From assembly GCA_018817035.1 (NCBI GenBank), contig JAHIUV010000213.1, positions 1 through 10,993 on the forward strand: a DNA stretch of 10,993 nt, in the 5' to 3' direction. This document shows positions 5,792-10,993 of this stretch, in pieces. The notes beneath the pieces were generated by a model. It made no database searches. It was not told the origin of the DNA and saw nothing but the letters and a program-made list of their open reading frames with translations. The stretch is from Candidatus Omnitrophota bacterium (GTDB taxonomy: Bacteria; Omnitrophota; Gorgyraeia; Gorgyraeales; Gorgyraeaceae). The translations under genes were made by a program, and so were the position numbers. Each line of letters starts with the position of its first letter. Within the stretch, counting starts at the first letter, position 1.

Positions 5792-7828
5792 ATGCATATT
5801 AGAAGCAGGACTTATATTTTATTAATACTGCTTATCGTCGTGGTCGTGTTCTCGGGGTCATTGAGGAACGGGTTTGTCTGGGACGACAAGTTCCTGGTGG
5901 AGAAGAATCCTTATATTAAGGATATGGGTTATCTACCAGGTGTATTCGGCGCCCAGCTATATCAGGGCAGCGGTATGCATAGTGACTACTACAGGCCCAT
6001 GCAATCACTGTCCTATATGGTGGATTATTTTTTCTGGAAACTAAAACCTTTTGGTTATCATTTGACCAGTCTTTTAATGCACGCCGTTAACTCGACATTG
6101 GTTTATCTTGTGTTGATGGCGGTTAGTTTTTCTTCGGGGCTCGCGTTTCTGGGGGCGATATTCTTTGCCATTGCTCCGGCTAACTCCGGCATAACTTATT
6201 ATATCGCGGCAAGGGCAGACTTGCTTATGGCTTGTTTTTTGTTCCTATCTTTCCTGTTTTTCAGTAAATACTTTAATAATAAAAGCAGAGTCGCGTATAT
6301 TATTTCCATAATGGCATTTGCGCTGTCGCTTCTTAGCAGAGAAGTGGCGATAATGCTTCCGGCCCTGTTAATGCTGGATTTACACAGGAGAAGAGAAAAA
6401 GTGTTTTGCCGGAGGACATTAAAACTCCTTTTTCCTTATCTCGTTATTTTGGTTATTTACGCTGTCGGCAGGTTTTCGATCCTTAATTTTTCTGAAGGAA
6501 GCAGTGGATTTATTAATCCGGGTTTTCCGGCCAGCATACCATTATGGAAGCGCGTTCTTACGGACTTTAAGATAGTGCCTGTTTATTTGAGGTTACTTTT
6601 GTTCCCGCATGACCTTCATATGGAATGGTATATAAAACCTGTTGAAAGCATATTTCAGGCGAATGTAATATATTCTATCATCTTGTTGAGTTTTCTTGTG
6701 TTCGCGATCAAGGCGTTGGCGCGCAAAAGCAGATTAGTCTTTTTTGGGGCCATGTGGTTCTTACTTTGCCTTTTACCTGTCCTGAATATCTATCCGATAT
6801 CGGTATTATTCGGGGACGGATGGCTTTACGTGCCCTCAGTAGGTTTTTTTATAATGCTGTGCGTATTTTTCAGGGACAGGATCGTTCCCAAGGCAGGCAA
6901 GAAAATAACCGTTATCCTGGCAGTGTGTTTTATTTTCTACTCCGCGTTATTAACAATGAACTATAGTAAGATGTGGAAGGATACAGGTTCCTTGCTTCAT
7001 AATATAGTTAAATATGAAGAAAAAAGCTCCTTTGTCTATCTGACTTATGTAAACCTTGGAGGCGTGCATTATGATAAAGGAGAATATGAAAAAGCCATAG
7101 AATATGACAAAAAAGCCATAAAGTTAAATCCTAAATACGCTGAAGCATACTGTAATCTTGCTGTGGCTTATATGGAGACAGGCCGTCCCATAAAAGCAAT
7201 CGGGCATTTTAAAAGAGCTATAAGGCTCAAGAAGGATTATGTATCCGCTTATTGTTTCCTATCGCAGGCGTATAGTGAAATAGGCTTAAACGACAGGGCT
7301 GTTGAGTTTTCTAAAATGGCGCTTGAACTGAAGCCTGATTCTTACGACGCGCTATGCAATATGGGGTACTTATGTTCAGATAAAGGCGAAACAGATAAGG
7401 CAAAGTTTTTTTATGAAAAGGCTTCAATGTCAAAAAAAGAAGCTTCCGCTCCTCATTTTTCCCTGGGGAATCTATACATGAGGAACAATGAGTTCAAAAA
7501 AGCTTTGCGTGAATACGAGGAAGCATTAAGGCTGGGCATGGACGAAGATCACCAATTTTACAATGAATTGTCAGTGGCCTATATAAAAAATAATAAATAC
7601 AGCGAAGCCGAAGAAATGCTTTTAAGGTCTTTGGCGTTGAACAGCGAACAACCCGGCGCGCGTAATGATTTAGGCAATCTTTACGCCATGTTCGGGCATT
7701 TTGACCTGGCTTTTGATGAATATAAAAAAGCGTTAGAGCTCGATCCTGAAGACAAGGGGATACTCGCGAATGTTATAAGGACAAAGTCTGACTGGAAAAC
7801 TTTTCTCGTAAAACATAATGACAGATAG
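5792..7828 (+). CDS. GT-C fold membrane glycosyltransferase, TMTC-like, with C-terminal TPR repeats
   Basis: This 678-residue protein has many membrane segments over about residues 7-390 and seven soluble TPR repeats over 415-653. The first outer loop carries NGFVWDDKF (26-34, acidic pair Asp31-Asp32), later YYRPM (66-70), ARADLL (140-145) and SREVAIMLPALLMLDL (182-197). This order resembles the GT-C O-mannosyltransferase-like TMTC proteins of animals and their bacterial relatives, which use a lipid-phosphate sugar donor and an acidic outer-loop residue. The TPRs (for example AYCNLAVAYMETGRPIKAI) probably bind protein partners or acceptors. The first membrane helix begins near residue 7, which fixes the start near ATG 5792, although no Shine-Dalgarno is visible and a palindrome ends 11 bases before it. 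The next gene overlaps by 11 nt. Sugar and acceptor are unknown. Glycosylation of the upstream pilins is possible but speculative. Confidence 0.78.
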   Translation: MHIRSRTYILLILLIVVVVFSGSLRNGFVWDDKFLVEKNPYIKDMGYLPGVFGAQLYQGSGMHSDYYRPMQSLSYMVDYFFWKLKPFGYHLTSLLMHAVNSTLVYLVLMAVSFSSGLAFLGAIFFAIAPANSGITYYIAARADLLMACFLFLSFLFFSKYFNNKSRVAYIISIMAFALSLLSREVAIMLPALLMLDLHRRREKVFCRRTLKLLFPYLVILVIYAVGRFSILNFSEGSSGFINPGFPASIPLWKRVLTDFKIVPVYLRLLLFPHDLHMEWYIKPVESIFQANVIYSIILLSFLVFAIKALARKSRLVFFGAMWFLLCLLPVLNIYPISVLFGDGWLYVPSVGFFIMLCVFFRDRIVPKAGKKITVILAVCFIFYSALLTMNYSKMWKDTGSLLHNIVKYEEKSSFVYLTYVNLGGVHYDKGEYEKAIEYDKKAIKLNPKYAEAYCNLAVAYMETGRPIKAIGHFKRAIRLKKDYVSAYCFLSQAYSEIGLNDRAVEFSKMALELKPDSYDALCNMGYLCSDKGETDKAKFFYEKASMSKKEASAPHFSLGNLYMRNNEFKKALREYEEALRLGMDEDHQFYNELSVAYIKNNKYSEAEEMLLRSLALNSEQPGARNDLGNLYAMFGHFDLAFDEYKKALELDPEDKGILANVIRTKSDWKTFLVKHNDR

Positions 7829-8864
7829 TCCGCTTGTTTCTATCATAATTACAAACTGGAACGGCATAAGGTATTTGGAAAAATGTCTGGGGTCTGTCCG
7901 TTCGCAAACTTATAAGAACATAGAAACCATAGTAGTTGATAATAATTCAACTGATGGCTCATTGGATTTTATCGCCAGGGAGTTTCCTGAAGTGCTTGTT
8001 ATAAAGAGTGGCAGGAATTATGGGTTCGCGAAGGCCAATAACACAGGCATAGAGGCATCTAATGGTAAATATATAGCTACCATGAATAATGACACGGAGG
8101 CTGAGCGTGACTGGATAAAAAATCTGGTAATAGCGATGGAAAAGAGCCCTGATGTCGGTATGTGCGCTTCCAAGATACTTTTATTCAACCACAGGGATCT
8201 TATAGATTCCGCGGGCATGCAGATATATCCTGATGGCATTGCTTTTTGCAGGGGGCATCTGAAAAAAGATCAGGATAGTTATAACGAAGAAGACTATGTT
8301 CTTCTGCCTACGGCATGCGCGGCGCTCTACAGTAAAGAGGCTGTTGTCCGGGCAGGACTCTTTGATGGTGATTATTTTGCTTACGGAGAGGATATTGACC
8401 TGGGTATCAGGATAGGTATGCTGGGATATAAATGCGTCTATGTGCCTACGGCGCGGATATATCATTATTATTCCGGGACAATAGGCAGTAACCTCTCTCT
8501 TAAGGTCTATTTATCTGAAAGGAACAGGATATTTACCCTTATGAAGTGTTGTTCCCGTACGGACTTGGTCTTGTCTTTTTATCATACTGTTAAAAGATAC
8601 CTGTATTATATTTACGCGTGGTTTAAAAAAGCCGGCGTATCCAGGGATTTCGCGAAAAAGGAATCTGTGTTTGAGATAATATCTGTTTTTTTCAAGGTTT
8701 ATTTTTCTGTAGCGTTAGGCGCCGCGGGGATGCTAAAAAAACGCCGAGAAATCAAGCTGGGTAAAAAGATGCGTTTCAAGAAATTATACGCGCTTAAGCC
8801 GGAATTTAAGATAAAAGCAAGAGAAATAGCCATGGAGAGAAGGATATACATAGACTGGCAGTAA
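7818..8864 (+). CDS. Family 2 glycosyltransferase, WbbL/rhamnosyltransferase-like
   Basis: This 348-residue GT-A fold enzyme would transfer a sugar from a nucleotide-sugar donor to a glycan or lipid-linked acceptor at the cytoplasmic face. It opens with VSIIITNWNG (7-16), has DNNSTDGS (41-48) for the nucleotide and the DXD-equivalent MNNDTE (89-94). GEDIDLGIRI (190-199) holds the probable catalytic base, and the later YHYYSGTIG (215-223) plus LSERNR (232-237) are typical of the WbbL-type subgroup. The C-terminal 110 residues are basic with aromatic-rich helices (about 250-305) that may bind the membrane. Its ATG overlaps the end of the TPR/GT-C gene by 11 nt with no clear ribosome site, so translation is probably coupled and the pair likely acts in one pathway. 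Donor sugar cannot be read from the sequence. Confidence 0.88.
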   Translation: MTDSPLVSIIITNWNGIRYLEKCLGSVRSQTYKNIETIVVDNNSTDGSLDFIAREFPEVLVIKSGRNYGFAKANNTGIEASNGKYIATMNNDTEAERDWIKNLVIAMEKSPDVGMCASKILLFNHRDLIDSAGMQIYPDGIAFCRGHLKKDQDSYNEEDYVLLPTACAALYSKEAVVRAGLFDGDYFAYGEDIDLGIRIGMLGYKCVYVPTARIYHYYSGTIGSNLSLKVYLSERNRIFTLMKCCSRTDLVLSFYHTVKRYLYYIYAWFKKAGVSRDFAKKESVFEIISVFFKVYFSVALGAAGMLKKRREIKLGKKMRFKKLYALKPEFKIKAREIAMERRIYIDWQ

Positions 8865-8874
8865 CGCGTTCAGG

Positions 8875-8963
8875 TTAGGGGACGTCCCATTTGGGGACAC
8901 CCTGCATATTGTATATCGTTTATAATTTCTTAGCAGGGTGTCCCCAAATGGGACGTCCCCTAA
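8875..8963. repeat. 89-bp inverted repeat, REPIN-like hairpin element
   Basis: Two perfect 31-bp inverted arms (8875-8905 and 8933-8963) enclose a 27-nt AT-rich loop (8906-8932). Each arm contains a smaller palindrome, GGGACGTCCC, and a related GGGGACACCC, so an arm is itself a repeat-like unit. Two REP-like units facing each other across a short spacer is the layout called REPIN, whose members are usually moved by a REP-associated (IS200-like) transposase. No transposase is in the window. The element fills the gap between the glycosyltransferase stop (8864) and the mtaB start (8968). It shares no evident sequence with the 41-bp palindromes. The arms are far longer than a usual terminator and no T-run follows. 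Confidence 0.85.
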
Positions 8964-8967
8964 ATTT

Positions 8968-10218
8968 ATGAAAAAGACGTTTTGTATAAAAACTTTGGGT
9001 TGCAAGGTCAATCAGTATGAGTCGCAGATCATCCGCGAGGGTTTCTTGAAGAGCGGGTATGTCGAGACATCCGGCACTGACAATGCCGATGTTTGCGTTA
9101 TCAATACCTGCACTGTTACTTCTGTCAGTGACTCTAAGTCTCTCAGGGCGTTCAACAATGCCGTGAGTAAGCATAAACGCGTTATAGTGACAGGTTGTAT
9201 GGTGGAGAGCAAAGACTTGGATCTGTCCAAGCTGGCAGGCGCGCGTTTTATCGTAAAAAATAAAGATAAATCCAGAATCCCGGAATTAATAAGTCCTCGT
9301 GACGAAAAAGCGCATATTACGGGGCATGTTGATAGTGTAAGCGGATTAAAAGGCCATACCAGGGTCTTTGTAAAGGTTCAGGACGGGTGCGATAACGCTT
9401 GTTCTTATTGTAAAGTAAGAATAGTACGCGGCCGGTCCAGGAGCAGGATGCCGGAAGCAGTGATCCGCGAATGTGAGACATTAATAAAAAATGGTTCCAG
9501 AGAAATCGTGCTTACCGGGATATGCCTTGGTTCTTACGGCAGGGATATTGATAAGGGGATAAGCCTTGCCGGTTTAATAAAGAAGATCTGTAATATAAAA
9601 GGCGAATGGCGCCTGCGATTAAGTTCGATAGAGCCAAAGGACGTAAACGATGATCTATTGCGCCAGATAAAAATACAAGATAGATTATGTAAGCATATTC
9701 ACATGCCTTTTCAGAGCGGCGATGATCATATATTAAAAAAAATGAACAGGCCTTACGAAAGTAGGGATTATTTGGATACAGCCGCGAAGATCAGGGGTGC
9801 TGTTCCTGACGCGGCTATTAGTACTGACATAATGGTAGGGTTTCCCGGGGAAACAGAAGAAAGATCTCAAAATACGATAGCTTTTATCAATGCGGTAAAG
9901 CCAATGCGCATACATATCTTTCCTTTCTCAAAACGCAAGGGTACCAGGGCGTATGATTACGGGGATATCATAAGTGATAGCGTAAAAAGAAAGAGAGAGG
10001 AAGTATTGGGCTCTTTGGCGGAAAAACTGGCCATGGAATTTACGAATAAGTTTATGGGAAAAGAGGTAAGAGTCCTTGTGGAGAGCAAGTCCGCGACCAA
10101 CGGCTTATTGCGAGGCTATACAGATAGATATATAAAAGTATCTTTTGAAGGGCCTGATAGCCTAAAAGGGGAATTCGCTAATATCCGCCTTACGCCAGCC
10201 ACATTACTCAGGATATAG
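8968..10218 (+). CDS. mtaB: tRNA t6A37 methylthiotransferase MtaB
   Basis: This 416-residue radical-SAM enzyme adds a methylthio group to C2 of t6A at position 37 of tRNAs reading ANN codons, giving ms2t6A. The N-terminal UPF0004 domain holds Cys12, Cys48 and Cys77, ligands of the second iron-sulfur cluster. The radical-SAM motif CDNACSYC gives Cys141, Cys145 and Cys148. GFPGETEE (291-298) is a family signature, and a TRAM RNA-binding domain fills about 363-416. KTLGCKVNQYES near the start is characteristic of the MtaB branch as opposed to MiaB or RimO. The frame runs upstream to a GTG at 8938, but that part is the arm of the inverted repeat. ATG 8968 begins where the family begins. No Shine-Dalgarno is visible there; the repeat ends only four bases before the ATG. 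Confidence 0.92.
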   Translation: MKKTFCIKTLGCKVNQYESQIIREGFLKSGYVETSGTDNADVCVINTCTVTSVSDSKSLRAFNNAVSKHKRVIVTGCMVESKDLDLSKLAGARFIVKNKDKSRIPELISPRDEKAHITGHVDSVSGLKGHTRVFVKVQDGCDNACSYCKVRIVRGRSRSRMPEAVIRECETLIKNGSREIVLTGICLGSYGRDIDKGISLAGLIKKICNIKGEWRLRLSSIEPKDVNDDLLRQIKIQDRLCKHIHMPFQSGDDHILKKMNRPYESRDYLDTAAKIRGAVPDAAISTDIMVGFPGETEERSQNTIAFINAVKPMRIHIFPFSKRKGTRAYDYGDIISDSVKRKREEVLGSLAEKLAMEFTNKFMGKEVRVLVESKSATNGLLRGYTDRYIKVSFEGPDSLKGEFANIRLTPATLLRI

Positions 10219-10224
10219 GTTTGT

Positions 10225-10265
10225 CTTAACTTCACACTAGTGCAATGCACTAGTGTGAAGTTAAG
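10225..10265. repeat. 41-bp palindromic repeat, copy 3 (perfect)
   Basis: A perfect palindrome: left arm 10225-10244 (CTTAACTTCACACTAGTGCA), central A at 10245, right arm 10246-10265. It lies seven bases after the mtaB stop and 21 bases before the -35 box of the cvpA promoter. Relative to copy 2 it changes three base pairs per arm, at arm positions 2, 13 and 14, each with the matching change opposite. The GTGT that follows is shared with copy 1. There is no downstream T-run. Confidence 0.93.
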
Positions 10266-10286
10266 GTGTTTCGTGTCCGCTCTGCC

Positions 10287-10315
10287 TTGACAAATCATAA
10301 AGTGCGTGGTATACT
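10287..10315 (+). promoter_or_regulatory. Sigma-70-type promoter for the cvpA-family gene
   Basis: A perfect TTGACA at 10287-10292, a 17-bp spacer and TATACT at 10310-10315 (five of six to consensus) form a strong housekeeping-type promoter. The start would be near 10322, giving a leader of about 28 nt. It marks a new transcription unit after mtaB. Confidence 0.8.
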
Positions 10316-10349
10316 TCTCTTACCTTTTGGAGCATTTCCGTTCTAATAT

Positions 10350-10895
10350 ATGCCTCATACTTTAAGTTTCAATTGGGTTGACATTGTTTTTTTAACCCTT
10401 TTAATCCGAATATGTTACGTTGCCTTTAAAAAGGGCTTTTTGCCTGAGTTTTTCAGGTCTATGGGTCTTTTGAGCGCGCTTGTGGTGTCTGTAAGCAGCT
10501 ATGCCTTAGTGAGCGAGTTCTTGTCCGGTAAGACCAAATGGGCCGGCGCTAAGCCTGACGTGGTTTCGTTCTTGTTTATCTTTATAGTTGTCCTATTTAT
10601 ATTTAAGATTATTTCTATATTGGTCAGGGTATTTTTAGGAGGGGAAAATATTTCTTTATTTAGCAGACTAGCGGGGATAGCCCTTGGTTTTGGGAGGGGG
10701 TTATTGATAATAAGCCTTATTTATAATATGCTCCTAGGCAGTCCCTTTAAATATTTATCCAAGAGCGCCAAAGACAGGTCTTTATCAGGTAAATATATTT
10801 CCGATATTGCCTTTTTGGTATACAGGGGATGCGTTAATTTTTGTCCCGGAGAAAAAAACAAAACACCTTTGAGAGAGTTGTTTAACAAAAATTAG
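10350..10895 (+). CDS. CvpA family membrane protein
   Basis: This 181-residue inner-membrane protein has four predicted membrane helices at about 9-25, 37-57, 71-94 and 107-130, and a short charged cytoplasmic-looking tail. The opening FNWVDIVFLTLLI, then a basic turn AFKKGFLPEFF, and RLAGIALGFGRGLLI (106-120) match the CvpA (colicin V production) family. In other bacteria members of that family are linked to envelope homeostasis and biofilm formation; the molecular activity is unclear. The only nearby ribosome-like element is GGAG at 10329-10332, about 17 bases before ATG 10350, which is far. The helix start supports this ATG. The next gene begins 13 nt after the stop with a good ribosome site, so they probably form an operon. 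Confidence 0.82.
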   Translation: MPHTLSFNWVDIVFLTLLIRICYVAFKKGFLPEFFRSMGLLSALVVSVSSYALVSEFLSGKTKWAGAKPDVVSFLFIFIVVLFIFKIISILVRVFLGGENISLFSRLAGIALGFGRGLLIISLIYNMLLGSPFKYLSKSAKDRSLSGKYISDIAFLVYRGCVNFCPGEKNKTPLRELFNKN

Positions 10896-10908
10896 AGGGA
10901 GGAATTAC

Positions 10909-10993
10909 GTGAAATTAGGTGAGATTTACAAGACAGTTACGGATTTTGGAATGAAGATGGATCCTCGGCCAGCGGATAAATTAAAAAAAGAAC
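10909..10993 (+). CDS. 5' end of a protein, possibly NIF3-like (partial)
   Basis: A GTG at 10909, preceded by GGGAGGA at 10897-10903 with five bases between, opens a frame that runs to the window edge (28 codons). The predicted start, MKLGEIYKTVTDFGMKMDP, followed by RPADKLKKE, resembles the N-terminus of NIF3-family (NGG1-interacting factor 3, dinuclear metal) proteins, in which an EIY helix is followed by a DPR element. This is recall of a family style over a short stretch, so the name is tentative. A later ATG in the same frame exists at 10951, but the ribosome site favours the GTG. It probably shares the cvpA promoter. Confidence 0.5.
   Translation, partial: MKLGEIYKTVTDFGMKMDPRPADKLKKE

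Noticed and set aside
6754..6966. Second plus-strand frame of 70 residues inside the TPR/GT-C gene
   Set aside because: It lies wholly within a gene supported by membrane segments and TPRs, and has no independent signal.
8938..8967. GTG start giving mtaB ten extra residues
   Set aside because: The extra codons are the right arm of the inverted repeat. MtaB proteins normally begin near the KTLGCKVNQ motif, which the ATG at 8968 provides.
190..10265. Three palindromes as a CRISPR array
   Set aside because: The copies are about 4.5 and 5.5 kb apart in separate gene gaps, with no spacer array or cas genes.

Overview
The window reads as a gene-dense bacterial chromosome segment. All supported protein genes lie on the + strand, and no gap without a gene exceeds about 135 bases. 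The base composition is moderate. Isoleucine ATA and arginine AGG codons are common. The gene content is type IV pilus parts with several small pilins, a GT-C membrane protein with TPR repeats, RNA-modification genes and CvpA. I think this suits a diderm, PVC-like uncultured lineage such as Omnitrophota. That is an impression from gene style only; no taxonomic marker is present.

Region 1 (1-4871) is a type IV pilus / type II-secretion-like cluster. After the 3' end of an unidentified gene (to 194) come the inner-membrane platform gene pilC (259-1482), then a near-consensus sigma-70-type promoter (1502-1529). Behind it lie three small tandem prepilins (1603-1971, 2014-2424, 2445-2891), the retraction ATPase pilT (2903-3961), and two prepilin-like minor subunits of PilV/GspI and PilW/GspJ type (3971-4351 and 4323-4871). 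No extension ATPase (PilB), secretin, PilMNO or prepilin peptidase is in the window, so those must be encoded elsewhere.

Region 2 (4889-8864) starts with an extended -10 promoter and a tRNA-Ala(CGC) gene, followed after 26 nt by rsmE (16S rRNA m3U1498 methyltransferase). Next come a TMTC-like multispanning GT-C protein with seven C-terminal TPRs and a family-2 glycosyltransferase that overlaps it by 11 nt. Region 3 (8875-10218) is a large inverted repeat followed by mtaB (tRNA methylthiotransferase). In Bacillus subtilis rsmE (yqeU) and mtaB (yqeV) are adjacent. Here the two glycosylation genes lie between them, and this insert is flanked by two different repeat elements. Region 4 (10219-10993) has a good promoter, a cvpA-family gene, and the start of a gene that may be NIF3-like.

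The most unusual content is non-coding. Three dispersed 41-bp palindromes (190-230, 5740-5780, 10225-10265) each have 20-bp arms around a single central base. Between the two perfect copies three base pairs differ, and every difference is compensated in the other arm. In the first two copies the palindrome supplies the TAA stop codon of the gene before it. A fourth, unrelated element (8875-8963) has perfect 31-bp inverted arms around a 27-nt AT-rich loop and ends 4 nt before the mtaB start. Together these suggest one or two families of small mobile or regulatory repeats in the gene spaces of this genome.
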